The notes under the pieces: model-generated
Told to the model about the DNA's origin: nothing
What the model saw: the letters and a program-made list of their open reading frames with translations, nothing else
Database searches by the model: none
Program-made: the position numbers and the translations under genes
Shown here: positions 26,813 through 35,366 of the stretch, one piece after another
Layout: each line of letters opens with the position of its first letter
Position numbering within the stretch: position 1 is the stretch's first letter
Assembly: GCA_016888885.1 (NCBI GenBank)
Contig: CP069437.1
Coordinates: 2,232,001 to 2,296,000, forward strand
DNA length: 64,000 bases
Origin: Faucicola sp902506215
GTDB lineage: Bacteria > Pseudomonadota > Gammaproteobacteria > Pseudomonadales > Moraxellaceae
Direction of reading: 5' to 3'

Positions 26813-27178
26813 CTAGACTCGGTAAGTTAAATTCTGTGGGATAAGGCTATCAATCGGCGTCCAAGCAATATTAAAGGTTGAACCAGCGAAGCCTTGTTGT
26901 TCATTAAACTGGGTGGCTGTGATACGCACGCTTTGAATGCGTGGCTCATTTGCCAATATCGCATCGGTTGCCTGTGCGATAAATAGCGGTGCAACCTTCG
27001 CAAAATCACCATCAATTAGCTTTAATGCATCACAACCAAACTCAGGTCGGTGCGGTACAGAGCCTTTATTGGTGGATAAAATAATGCGAATCGCTTGTTC
27101 CACATCAGCAAAGCCTGTGACAATGTCATCATTATCTAAGTTTGGTTGCCAATGGGTGGCTGAAGTAATTTTTGTCAT
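26813..27178 (-). CDS. Baseplate protein W (P2 gpW/Mu gp46-like)
   Basis: 121 residues from ATG 27178 (MTKITSATHWQPNLD); the frame opens at 27214, but the extra residues are not conserved. The motif RIILSTNKGSVPHRPEFGCD is diagnostic of the gpW/gp25 family that nucleates sheath assembly. It precedes J. A terminator-like hairpin lies just upstream, between it and V. Confidence 0.87.
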   Translation of the reverse strand: MTKITSATHWQPNLDNDDIVTGFADVEQAIRIILSTNKGSVPHRPEFGCDALKLIDGDFAKVAPLFIAQATDAILANEPRIQSVRITATQFNEQQGFAGSTFNIAWTPIDSLIPQNLTYRV

Positions 27179-27265
27179 AGGGCTATCCGCATTATTCGTT
27201 TTCGCTAGGTTCATTCAGTTTTATCAAGTTAAAGCGTTACATAGCAACCTCCCAAAGCTGACCCA

Positions 27266-27297
27266 TAAAAAAAGGCTCTATCATTCAAGAGCCTTTA
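27266..27297 (-). terminator. Hairpin with T-tail between baseplate genes V and W
   Basis: On the minus strand AAGGCTCT-(8 nt)-AGAGCCTT is followed by eight T residues. It lies inside the late tail operon, so either it attenuates transcription into W-J-I-fibre or a late promoter restarts downstream. Confidence 0.75.
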
Positions 27298-27342
27298 TCA
27301 TAAGTGGTTGGGTGCAACACTGATTTTATGCCACTTTAAGTA

Positions 27343-27858
27343 TTAGCTAGGCGTGTCGGTTCTACTTTCGCCCCGTTTCGTACCGCCATGTTTATGACCC
27401 AAGAAGGAAATACCACCGATAGTGGCATCCCCTGTGACCTCAAGCTGTCCATTAATCACCGTATCACCATTAATGGTGGTTTCAGCATTGACGGTGGCAT
27501 GGTTACAGCTTACCGTGACATCACCCACCGCCGTCACGGTCAAATGATGATTATCGCTGTCATAGTCAATGCGTGTGCCATCATCAAAGACTTTGCTAAA
27601 CTGATGCTTGTCGGCAGGGCTATTGTCCACGTCACTCAGTACCGAGCCAAGGCATAAAGCCGACTCACCATCGTCATATAGCAAGATAGCCACCTGTTCA
27701 CCCTTGACAGGGGGGTCAAAGGTTTTGGCGGTTTGGCTACGAGCGGTCAGCACCAATGCCCACGGTGATAATATGTCATCCATATCGGGCAGTTTGGCTT
27801 GGATACGTAAGGGCTTATATTCGATATTTTCCACCATGCCATACACGACTTCGGTCAT
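27343..27858 (-). CDS. Baseplate spike assembly protein V (P2 gpV-like)
   Basis: 171 residues. N-terminal OB-like domain (RIQAKLPDMDDILSPWALVLTARS, PVKGEQVAILLYDDGES) followed by beta-helix repeats (GDVTVSCNHATVNAETTINGDTVINGQLEVTGDATIGGISF). This is the membrane-piercing spike of contractile tails. The C-terminal SFLGHKHGGTKRG-type motif may bind the tip iron, as in gpV. It overlaps the preceding frame by 4 bp. Confidence 0.9.
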   Translation of the reverse strand: MTEVVYGMVENIEYKPLRIQAKLPDMDDILSPWALVLTARSQTAKTFDPPVKGEQVAILLYDDGESALCLGSVLSDVDNSPADKHQFSKVFDDGTRIDYDSDNHHLTVTAVGDVTVSCNHATVNAETTINGDTVINGQLEVTGDATIGGISFLGHKHGGTKRGESRTDTPS

Positions 27859-28157
27859 CGTTTATCCCCTGTCTTTGCCCCATCAATGCCCTTAAACTGT
27901 ACTTCGGTGGTGTAGCCTGTGCTACGGCTGATACGGTGTACCGCTTGCTTGATTTGGTGTTTACCATCAAAGCGTCCGAAGCCAGTCAAATCAAAATTAC
28001 TGCCAGCGGTCAGCCGTATATCACCATCAAGGCTAAATTGTCCCTCAAGCCCCTTGTCATTGTCTTTATCAAGGCTAGATTTTGCCTTACTATCGGCTTC
28101 AGATTGCGTATGAGCTTTGGCTCGGCTGTTGATTTTGTCATTGCTATGCGTTGCCAT
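27855..28157 (-). CDS. Late control protein D, C-terminal half (separate frame)
   Basis: 100 residues that align with the end of P2 gpD: RAKAHTQSEADSKAKSSLDKDND, GSFTL-like GQFSLDGDIRLTAGSNFDLTGFGRFDGKHQIKQAVHRISRSTGYTTEVQ. The N-terminal half is in another frame at 28169-28870, ending 11 bp upstream. Both halves look conserved. Either a recent frameshift split the gene or the phage makes the spike hub from two chains. Confidence 0.75.
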   Translation of the reverse strand: MATHSNDKINSRAKAHTQSEADSKAKSSLDKDNDKGLEGQFSLDGDIRLTAGSNFDLTGFGRFDGKHQIKQAVHRISRSTGYTTEVQFKGIDGAKTGDKR

Positions 28158-28168
28158 GTTGTTTACCT

Positions 28169-28870
28169 CTAAGGAGTCACCTTTGCTTTGATGGTTTGTT
28201 TGGTTTTTGGGTTGTGGCTGGTGACGGTGGCTTCTTTTTTGACCGTGCGGATTTGTTCACGCACATACCAGCCTGTGTACATTTGGGTGCGGTCAATGGT
28301 AGCGATACTACCAGCAGTTTTAAGCTCACTAATTTTGCTAAACACAAGGCGTTTACCGATGACTTTGACAATATAGCCGTAAGCTTCGGCAAGGCGTTTG
28401 ATAAATGCCAAATCGGTTTCTTTTTGGGTAACCCGCTCGATGCGTAACGGCTCAATTTTACCTTCCACCGTATAGCCAAGGCTGGATGCGGTAGCTTTGA
28501 TAACGCCATCCAAGGTTTGATTGTCATAGGCTTTGTGCTTTGTGGTACGTACACCATCGGTTACACCTGCCGATAACGCACGGATTTGCACCGTATTCGG
28601 GCTGTCGTTGACCGTAATTTCATCCACTTCAAATGTGCCACAGTCTAATAATTTCTCGCCTTCATAACCAATGGCAAAAACAAGTGTCGCCCCTTTGGTC
28701 GGATACCAGTCGCCCATCCATTTACGCTCTTCATCAGCGAGAGTGATGTCAAGCTCGTCTGATTCACCTGTCAAATGGTCGGTGAAACTCGCTTCAATCA
28801 AATCTTTAGCGATGTCGATGGTGGCGGATTTGTTATTGTATAGCAGGGTAAAAGTTGGTTTTTTTATCAT
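28169..28870 (-). CDS. Late control protein D, N-terminal half (tail hub)
   Basis: 233 residues matching the hub portion of gpD/VgrG-like proteins: SFTDHLTGESDELDITLAD, WYPTKGATL, TFEVDEITV, IQIRALSA-like VQIRALSAGV, TQKETDLAFIKRLAEAYGY. It stops at TKQTIKAKVTP, where full-length gpD (near 387 residues in P2) continues. The missing part is the ORF at 27855-28157, shifted by two bases. Confidence 0.8.
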   Translation of the reverse strand: MIKKPTFTLLYNNKSATIDIAKDLIEASFTDHLTGESDELDITLADEERKWMGDWYPTKGATLVFAIGYEGEKLLDCGTFEVDEITVNDSPNTVQIRALSAGVTDGVRTTKHKAYDNQTLDGVIKATASSLGYTVEGKIEPLRIERVTQKETDLAFIKRLAEAYGYIVKVIGKRLVFSKISELKTAGSIATIDRTQMYTGWYVREQIRTVKKEATVTSHNPKTKQTIKAKVTP

Positions 28871-28886
28871 GCGTTAATCCCTTAAT

Positions 28887-29114
28887 CTAATCCCTTAGCC
28901 ACGGTGGTATCTCACTTTTGGTAGTGTTATTCACCGTGATAATTGGGATAAATACAATTTGACCTGCTTGTAAGGTCGCATTGATCGGCAGATGCCGATT
29001 TGCCGAGATAATTCGCTCATAGCCCATTGGGTCAGCATAATACTGATAACTTAACGTGTCCCAACGGTCACCATCACTGGTAATGTGTTGTAAGAATTCA
29101 CGATTTAACCCCAT
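28887..29114 (-). CDS. Tail protein X (P2 gpX-like, LysM fold)
   Basis: 75 residues: ITSDGDRWDTLSYQYYADPMGYERIISANR and LQAGQIVFIPI form one LysM-type repeat. The protein caps or anchors the tube at the baseplate. Starts inside the end of the N-protein gene (overlap 10 bp). Confidence 0.87.
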   Translation of the reverse strand: MGLNREFLQHITSDGDRWDTLSYQYYADPMGYERIISANRHLPINATLQAGQIVFIPIITVNNTTKSEIPPWLRD

Positions 29115-29872
29115 AACCGTAACGCCCCCTGTCGTGCCAATGTCGCATATAGACCTTGCTGTGACTGCATTTGCGTCAGTACCGTATCGATATTTACATT
29201 ACTTACCATTGGCAATGTGGTAGGGATTGCATTCAAAAATTGTTTTTCATCAATGTCATGCAACGTTTGATTGGCAGTACTGATAGCATTATTTACCCCA
29301 CTGTAGTCGCCACTACCTACTTCTTTGATAGTACGCAATAACGCTTTGGCACGGTGCTGGGCGATTAACGCACGTTCCAGCTGTTGCAAGGGTTGCTGTG
29401 TGGGTAACAAGGTGGTGACATCATCGGTAATGGCGGTCTGTATGGGCTTAGATTGACTAGGGTCACGCACCGCAGGGGCTGGTGGTTTGATAGTTGGATC
29501 ACCACTGAACTCAGTCAACGTGATATTGGCATCAATAATCAGCGGTCTGCCGTTGTCCGCCGTTTGGCTAAATGTCACATCGATGTCGTCTAGCGTGACA
29601 TAGCCCTCGTATTTGAGATAGTCAAACACCAATGCGACAGGTAGCCCAGCATTTAGTACATTTTGTAGGCTTTCAAGCACCGTAGCAGGGTCGCAAAATA
29701 GATAATGCAGTTTGAGTTGCAACCGCCATTCATTCAAGTTTGCCCCAATGCGTTGACGGCTTGGCTTACCCAATGCCTTGTCATGCTGGGCAAAGTTTTG
29801 GCTAAATTTTGCCCCCACACCTTGCAAAATACGGGTTTGTTTTAATTGAATATCGCCAAGATTGGTAATCAA
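29105..29872 (-). CDS. DNA circularisation/tail hub N-like protein (Mu gp43-like)
   Basis: 255 residues. The N-terminus (LGDIQLKQTRILQGVGAKFSQNFAQHDKALGKPSRQRIGANLNEW) and DYLKYEGYVTLDDIDVTFSQTADNGRPLIIDANITLTEF belong to the phage tail protein family often labelled U/DNA circulation; its position between tape measure and X is standard. The C-terminal half is helical and variable. Overlaps the tape measure stop by 4 bp. Confidence 0.75.
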   Translation of the reverse strand: MITNLGDIQLKQTRILQGVGAKFSQNFAQHDKALGKPSRQRIGANLNEWRLQLKLHYLFCDPATVLESLQNVLNAGLPVALVFDYLKYEGYVTLDDIDVTFSQTADNGRPLIIDANITLTEFSGDPTIKPPAPAVRDPSQSKPIQTAITDDVTTLLPTQQPLQQLERALIAQHRAKALLRTIKEVGSGDYSGVNNAISTANQTLHDIDEKQFLNAIPTTLPMVSNVNIDTVLTQMQSQQGLYATLARQGALRLWG

Positions 29873-32253
29873 GCAAATGCCCTCCGTCCACGGTCACGCT
29901 CGACACGCTCCAGCATTGCCAAAAACTCGCGGTAACCCGCTTGCAAGCCTTGTTGCACCTGTCCCGACACATCGCCACCGCCACCATTAACATGAATGGT
30001 TGGGCTAAAGTGAATCGTCCCTGTACCCATGCCCCCTGTCACACTTTGGCGACCTAGCACTTTGTTAGAGTACTCGGTCTGTGATAGACGTTTTGCCATT
30101 GCATCGCTGGCTTTTACTGCCGTCGGCGTTTGTTGTCCGATACCGATAGCCACCCCTTCAGCGATATTACGACCAAAGCCCATAAATACCCGTGACGGTG
30201 AGCGAATCCCAAGCTTACTGGCAAAAAATGATGACACCGTATTTGCCATCTCACTCATTTTGGCTTTGAGTTCGCCAAACTTGGCAGTAATGCCACCAAT
30301 CAAGCCTTGAATCATATTAACGCCATAGGTTCTAAACCGTGCTGGCAATCCCCCAAGATAACCCATCACCGCAGCAAATGCCGATGTAAAATACTGAATC
30401 GGGTGGAAGTTGGCGATGACCGCTTTGATAGCATTCATCGCATTGGTGGCGGTGGTTTTGATACCCGTCCAAAGTTCAATAAAAAATGCTTTGATAGGCG
30501 ACCAGTTACGATAAATCAGCACCGCTGCTGTGATAAGTAGCCCTATAGCGAGCCCCAACGGATTCGCCATCAAGATAATCCGCAACGCTTGAAATGCCGT
30601 ACCAATCAAGCGTAAGCCACTAGCAAATCGTGCCGCCATTGGGGCAAACCGCCCCAATATCGCCATACCACGCAACACCGCAACGCCAGCACGCAGACGG
30701 TTGAATAATGTCACCGCACTGGCTATCGGCTTGACGACCGACAACACCGCAAAACTCATCCCCCAAAACGCCACTTTAGCAACGAGCAAGCCACCCACGA
30801 TTTTGACGATACTTGCCACCAGTTGTGGATTTTGTTTCGCCCAGTTGCCAAAAGCAGTAATCATCGGTTTCACCGCTACCAAGGTTTGATTGACTGCAGG
30901 GAGTAAGGCATTACCAATCGTCACCGCCATATCGGTGACATGAATCTTAAATGACTTCATCTGCTCTTGAGCCGACCCCATGCGTTTGGCATAATCCGTA
31001 CCGATTCCGTTATTGTTTGCAGCGTTTTGTGAGCCTTGTTTGATACGGTTAAATTCGTCTTTATTGCCTAGCATCGGACGAATAAAACTCATCGCCTGTT
31101 GGTCTTGGAACAGCTCACCGAGTTTGTAAGTTTCTGCAAGACGAGATACTGCCATCTGCCGTTCTTTATCGTCCTTGATGGACATAGCTTTGGTAAATTC
31201 AGCAGCAGCCTGTGGCGATTTTTTACCGATATAGTTTTCAATATTGGTCATCATCGCTTGCATCGGTGTCATACCGTCTGCAACCAAGGATTTCATTGAG
31301 GCTTTTAGGTCAATGCCTGCCTTGTCAAAATCTTTGAGCGTGTCAGGTGACGTGAGTTTGGTTAAGAAATTGCGCATATTATTAGCAGCTTCATCCGATG
31401 TACCAGCCCCTTTACGGGCAATTTGCAGACTCGCGCCAATTTCAGCCACCGCCTGCTCACCTTGTACACCTAAGGCTTGATAGTACGGTGTTAAACTCGG
31501 TAGCCACTTTGCCATATCCTTAACTTCAAACTGTCCAGCTTTACCCGCATAGCCAAGCATATTCATGGCTCTATCCCAGCCAGCCTCACCAATACCAAGG
31601 TTGTTTTTTAATGCAACCGTGGTATTACCAAGGTCTTCAAACGATGCACGCCATGCGGTAGCGGTTTGGGTCAGTTTGGGTGTATAGGCTTCGATTTCTT
31701 TAGCCGAGCTAATACCGCCAGCGACCAAGGTGTTTAAGCCAATACCAATATCATCAAGCGTTTGATTATATTTGAGAGCGGATGCTCGCACCGTCTCGCC
31801 AATTCTCACTTGCTCTTTGGCATTCCAATCAGCGGTAATAGATAAGTCAACAATGCGGTCTTGAAACTTAGCCGCTTGATTGATTGCCATACCCACAGGC
31901 ATAGCAAAGCCGGTCAATTGGGCAGTGCTAGACACAAAATTCGCCCCAGCACGGCTGTGTAATTCATTGATTTGGCGACCACGCTCAATCGACTGATTCA
32001 AGCGATTTTGGGCAGATGTTACCCGATTAATTGCCTGCCCAATACGGTCATATTGTTGCTGCATTCGCCCAAGGTCAGCATGGGGGCGAGTCATTGATTG
32101 AGACATGATAGTGCCTAACCGCTGTTGCCGAGCGGTTAGTTGTTGCGCTGTCCTATCCATACGGCTTAAATCATTATTCACGCCGTTTAATGCACGCCCA
32201 AGGCTGCCATCGACGACCGCCCCAATGCGCACAAACAAATTCATATCAGCCAC
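29869..32253 (-). CDS. Tail tape measure protein
   Basis: 794 residues. Long helical N-terminus (LGRALNGVNNDLSRMDRTAQQLTARQQRLG), TMP-core motif around GAQQAAEIGA-like EQAVAEIGASLQIARKGAGTSDEAANNMRNFL, hydrophobic helices (FWGMSFAVLSVVKPIASAVTLF, GLAIGLLITAAVLIYRNWSPI) and a C-terminal glycine stretch. It sets tail length and is ejected with DNA; at about 1.5 angstrom per residue this predicts a tail near 120 nm (rule of thumb). Confidence 0.92.
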   Translation of the reverse strand: MADMNLFVRIGAVVDGSLGRALNGVNNDLSRMDRTAQQLTARQQRLGTIMSQSMTRPHADLGRMQQQYDRIGQAINRVTSAQNRLNQSIERGRQINELHSRAGANFVSSTAQLTGFAMPVGMAINQAAKFQDRIVDLSITADWNAKEQVRIGETVRASALKYNQTLDDIGIGLNTLVAGGISSAKEIEAYTPKLTQTATAWRASFEDLGNTTVALKNNLGIGEAGWDRAMNMLGYAGKAGQFEVKDMAKWLPSLTPYYQALGVQGEQAVAEIGASLQIARKGAGTSDEAANNMRNFLTKLTSPDTLKDFDKAGIDLKASMKSLVADGMTPMQAMMTNIENYIGKKSPQAAAEFTKAMSIKDDKERQMAVSRLAETYKLGELFQDQQAMSFIRPMLGNKDEFNRIKQGSQNAANNNGIGTDYAKRMGSAQEQMKSFKIHVTDMAVTIGNALLPAVNQTLVAVKPMITAFGNWAKQNPQLVASIVKIVGGLLVAKVAFWGMSFAVLSVVKPIASAVTLFNRLRAGVAVLRGMAILGRFAPMAARFASGLRLIGTAFQALRIILMANPLGLAIGLLITAAVLIYRNWSPIKAFFIELWTGIKTTATNAMNAIKAVIANFHPIQYFTSAFAAVMGYLGGLPARFRTYGVNMIQGLIGGITAKFGELKAKMSEMANTVSSFFASKLGIRSPSRVFMGFGRNIAEGVAIGIGQQTPTAVKASDAMAKRLSQTEYSNKVLGRQSVTGGMGTGTIHFSPTIHVNGGGGDVSGQVQQGLQAGYREFLAMLERVERDRGRRAFA

Positions 32254-32458
32254 TGTTTTTCATCGCCTTGTTCTGTGCTTCTATTTGAGCATTTGCTTCA
32301 TCCACCCAGCCAAGAAAATCATCAATAAGCATATCGTCAATCTCACTTGGCTGGATATGAAACCACTTAGCCAGCAGTCCCTGCAGACTCTGCCACTTGT
32401 CCTGTGGTATTACTAAAATTAAGTTGTTGAAATCGACTGCGTACCGCCGTGTAGTCAA
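32246..32458 (-). CDS. Tail assembly chaperone extension (E' / GpE family)
   Basis: 70 codons open in the frame shifted relative to the chaperone gene it overlaps (32367-32458). The conserved part, KWQSLQGLLAKWFHIQPSEIDDMLIDDFLGWVDEA, resembles P2 E'. It is probably made only as an extension of the upstream protein by ribosomal frameshifting. The offset (+1, equal to -2) is that reported for Mu. I could not fix the slip site by eye. Confidence 0.7.
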   Translation of the reverse strand: MTTRRYAVDFNNLILVIPQDKWQSLQGLLAKWFHIQPSEIDDMLIDDFLGWVDEANAQIEAQNKAMKNSG

Positions 32459-32687
32459 TCATCATCATCTCATCCAAGTCTTCGACTACAAGGTCACACG
32501 CCATCGCCACCATGATGGTTTCGGTTTCGGCATCATCACCGCCACCTTGCTTTTGAGCGTTTTTCATTTGACGCACATTGATTTGTTTGACATGAATTTG
32601 TTCGATGGGTACACCTGCTGCCGTGGTGAATGGGTGTTTTAAAGCGATAGGGGTTAGTATTTGTGGGATTGGGGTTTGTTTTGACAT
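32367..32687 (-). CDS. Tail assembly chaperone E (Mu gp41-like)
   Basis: 106 residues: ITPIALKHPFTTAAGVPIEQIHVKQINVRQMKNAQKQGG then acidic VVEDLDEMMMIDYTAVRSRFQQL. This is the phage tail assembly protein E family that binds the tape measure before tube polymerisation. It lies between tube and tape-measure genes. Its ribosome site AAGGAT is part of a hairpin stem upstream of the ATG. Confidence 0.85.
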   Translation of the reverse strand: MSKQTPIPQILTPIALKHPFTTAAGVPIEQIHVKQINVRQMKNAQKQGGGDDAETETIMVAMACDLVVEDLDEMMMIDYTAVRSRFQQLNFSNTTGQVAESAGTAG

Positions 32688-32689
32688 AA

Positions 32690-32719
32690 AAAAATCCTTA
32701 ACCGTTGATGTTAAGGATT
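32690..32719 (-). terminator. Hairpin covering the ribosome site of the chaperone gene
   Basis: On the minus strand ATCCTTAAC-(6 nt)-GGTTAAGGAT is followed by seven T residues and then ATG (32687). It has the form of a rho-independent terminator but also buries the AAGGA of the next gene. It would lower chaperone expression relative to the abundant tube protein. Confidence 0.65.
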
Positions 32720-32765
32720 AGGATAAAACTTACGATAACTTTGTGATTTTATGCTAATTTAAGGG

Positions 32766-33293
32766 TTACATCCCCAAATTCTCACGATACTCTTTTAGCA
32801 CATCTTCCCCATTAAACTTCAAGATATTGGCAAGTGGGTCGTACTCAATCACCTCATTACCATCAAAAATCTGCTTAAAATAAGTACAGTTAAAATCATA
32901 CTCAGCATCCACATTTTTAAGCTGCTCAAACTTACCTGTCGGAAAGTTCTTGAAGTTCACCGTCATGAATGTCACCAGCGGTACTTGTCGCAAGATGCCT
33001 TGATTGGTATGCACCTGCACATTGCTACGCAGTTGTAGCTGTTGCGACTTAAACGGCGTAATGCCTTTGGCGATTTGGGGGTACATACTGTTAAACTTCA
33101 TCTTGCCTTCGAGTTTATCCACCCCCGTGGTCGGCAAGTCCATCTTACCCACCATGCCCATCGCCTTAAACTCTTCAAAGATAAACTTGATATCAGGCAT
33201 ATCCACCGATTCAACCTTGCCGAGCATATTATTACCGTTCAAGTAAGTATTGGCTTGGGTGATTTTATGCACTTCAATTGCGTTGGTCGCCAT
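32766..33293 (-). CDS. Major tail tube protein (P2 FII-like)
   Basis: 175 residues with the family pattern TYLNGNNMLGKVESVDMPDIKFIFEEFKAMGMVGKMDLP, MPFKFFTSIYPQ-like KMKFNSMYPQIAKG, and NFKNFPTGKFEQLKNVDAEYDFNCTYFKQIFDGNEVIEYD. It polymerises into the inner tube. It directly follows the sheath gene (shared end at 33293) and precedes a terminator-like hairpin. Confidence 0.92.
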   Translation of the reverse strand: MATNAIEVHKITQANTYLNGNNMLGKVESVDMPDIKFIFEEFKAMGMVGKMDLPTTGVDKLEGKMKFNSMYPQIAKGITPFKSQQLQLRSNVQVHTNQGILRQVPLVTFMTVNFKNFPTGKFEQLKNVDAEYDFNCTYFKQIFDGNEVIEYDPLANILKFNGEDVLKEYRENLGM

Positions 33294-34495
33294 TACACGC
33301 CTCCCATGTTCACAGATTTAAGATTAAGCAAGTATTCACCTGTGACTTCACGCTCATAGGTGATACGTTCCATCGGGAAGATTGGCGTAAACTTATAGCC
33401 AATGGCAATCTGCCCATTCGCCAATTGCACCACTGGATTGCGAGCCGTATCAAAGAACGTCTTACCATCGACCACCGCCCCACGCATAACGAGCAGACGG
33501 ATATATTCATTGGCAAACTCAACCATGCTATCAATCTGAGCTTGCTTGATATCACTATCCACGAACGGTAGGCTTGACTGGTGCAATGATTCTTCAATCA
33601 TATCCTTGGTGCGTTGCACCTGCTCAAAGTTCTCATAGCGGTTATCCACAGGATAGGCAGCGGTTCGGTTGCCCCAAGTGTTGTGGCTTGTGCCATAATC
33701 TTTAAAAAACGTGCTAATCCCTGCCGAGTTGAGCAAATTAACTTCGCTGTCTTTGTCATCGATGCGAGCGGTGAGCAGACGTTCTAATCCAAGCGTGCCG
33801 ACGGTCGGCTTGTTTGATGAGCTTGTCCAGTAGCCAATGGTGCGGTCAACCATCGCTCGTATTCCCGCCCATGCGATAGAGGCAGGCTCAAGTCGCACGC
33901 CATTAGTGACAGGGTCAAATACCTTGCGGTGTGGATAGCAGATACGCACACGGCTAGATTGGGTTTGGTAGATATCTAGCCCAAGCGGTGCGACATTGCC
34001 ACGGCTAGCAACCGCTTCTTGTGGTTTTAGCCCCAATGGCAAATCCACATACGCCACCGCTTTAAGACGATTTGCCATTGCCTCTAACGCCCCTGCCACC
34101 GCAGGGATACTGCTAAAGTTAGGTGCAATCAAGATTTTGGCATCGAATCCATAAATCCCATAGCCATCCACAAAATGCTGGATACCTGTGCGTTTGCCAT
34201 CATCCAGTGTTGTACCGATGATAGAGGCTGTGTCAGCACTAGCACCGACATTGACAACCATCACCATGCCAGCCCCTTGCTCACGCAGTGACTTAAGGGT
34301 GGCAGGGATGGTGTGGTTACTGGTGATTTGTCCAAATTGGGCATCATCGGTGGAGTTTAGGCACAGGGTAAGCTCGTTCATCACGCCTTGGGGGGCTGTG
34401 CCGACCAGTCCGATGACGCCTGATTTGACTTCACGTACTGAATACGTGCCATGTTTGATGTCGATGGTCTCGACGCCATGTAAAAAATCAGTCAT
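33293..34495 (-). CDS. Contractile tail sheath protein
   Basis: 400 residues. Sheath motifs: VIGLVGTAPQG near the N-terminus, the middle domain KILIAPNFSS, SRVRICYPHRKVFDP, SIAWAGIRAMVDRTIGYWTSSSN, and in the C-terminal domain NLLNSAGISTFFKDYGTSHNTWGNRTA. Confirms a myovirus (contractile) tail. Intact length for the P2/Mu-like group. Confidence 0.95.
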   Translation of the reverse strand: MTDFLHGVETIDIKHGTYSVREVKSGVIGLVGTAPQGVMNELTLCLNSTDDAQFGQITSNHTIPATLKSLREQGAGMVMVVNVGASADTASIIGTTLDDGKRTGIQHFVDGYGIYGFDAKILIAPNFSSIPAVAGALEAMANRLKAVAYVDLPLGLKPQEAVASRGNVAPLGLDIYQTQSSRVRICYPHRKVFDPVTNGVRLEPASIAWAGIRAMVDRTIGYWTSSSNKPTVGTLGLERLLTARIDDKDSEVNLLNSAGISTFFKDYGTSHNTWGNRTAAYPVDNRYENFEQVQRTKDMIEESLHQSSLPFVDSDIKQAQIDSMVEFANEYIRLLVMRGAVVDGKTFFDTARNPVVQLANGQIAIGYKFTPIFPMERITYEREVTGEYLLNLKSVNMGGV

Positions 34496-34527
34496 GACTT
34501 TTCCTTATAAAATATACCTAATATTAA

Positions 34528-35145
34528 TTACTGCCACATTTTGGTGTATTGCATTGCATTTGCATAAAGCACGATTTTTGTGTCATCAGAGACTGCTTTT
34601 GCATAGCCTTTTTGCTCAAGATTAGGCATGTCTAACGGCACAAAAGGCTTAATCAAATCATAAAGACTCTCAATTGACGTCTGCACATCAAACGGTATTA
34701 ATGTTTGGATATACTGCAACTCAGTCTGTATTTGTTCAGGCGAAAGACTATAGATTTCTAAGGCGATTTTTTTAGGGGTATAATCCTCAATACCTAATCC
34801 CATATCTTGCTCAATACCATTGACAATATTTAGCATTCTGATACTTAAAGTATTATCAATCGCCACAATATTACCGATGCTACGTTTGTAACCATAATGG
34901 CTAGGAACACCTTCGTGATTATCATCAGCATTGGGATAGCTGTGCAACTGAGAGCTTTGCACATTGTTATAAAACTGCGTATCACCATTACTAGTAAGGT
35001 GTACCACTTCTTCAAAAAATCCTACAATCGCTTGGGCATCTGTTAAAACATTGGCTGATGGAGCAAGTTCAGCGATTAAAGATTGTGTTGCAACGGTTAC
35101 GTCGTCATATTTCAGTGCAACCTTACTAATGATGGTTCTATTCAT
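34528..35145 (-). CDS. Phage protein of unknown function before the sheath gene
   Basis: 205 residues, start MNRTIISKVALKYDD. Acidic, no signal peptide or membrane segment, no recognised domain. It sits between a 66-residue protein and the sheath, where Mu itself has only small ORFs, so it is probably cargo or a lineage-specific tail gene. It is more AT-rich by eye than the flanking structural genes, hinting at later acquisition. Confidence 0.55.
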   Translation of the reverse strand: MNRTIISKVALKYDDVTVATQSLIAELAPSANVLTDAQAIVGFFEEVVHLTSNGDTQFYNNVQSSQLHSYPNADDNHEGVPSHYGYKRSIGNIVAIDNTLSIRMLNIVNGIEQDMGLGIEDYTPKKIALEIYSLSPEQIQTELQYIQTLIPFDVQTSIESLYDLIKPFVPLDMPNLEQKGYAKAVSDDTKIVLYANAMQYTKMWQ

Positions 35146-35154
35146 TCTTTACCC

Positions 35155-35355
35155 CTACGTTAAATTAATATAGCTAACTTTAAATGTGGTGGGTGTGGCT
35201 GTCTTCTCAACTAAAAGTTTCTGCATTACCAAACGTTTGATATAGCTATTATCATCATGTTGAACAGGCATCGGATTTGCCGCTGGCTGCCACACCGTCA
35301 CTTGGTCAGACTCACTAAACCCCGTCACACAGCCGTGATACTCATAACTACTCAT
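35155..35355 (-). CDS. Small phage protein before the tail sheath (DUF2635-position)
   Basis: 66 residues (SSYEYHGCVTGFSESDQVTVWQPAANPMPVQHDDNSYIKRLV). Mu-like phages usually carry a short DUF2635 protein here, and the position fits, but the sequence match is not clear enough to assert it. Confidence 0.5.
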   Translation of the reverse strand: MSSYEYHGCVTGFSESDQVTVWQPAANPMPVQHDDNSYIKRLVMQKLLVEKTATPTTFKVSYINLT

Positions 35356-35366
35356 GATTTTTCCTT

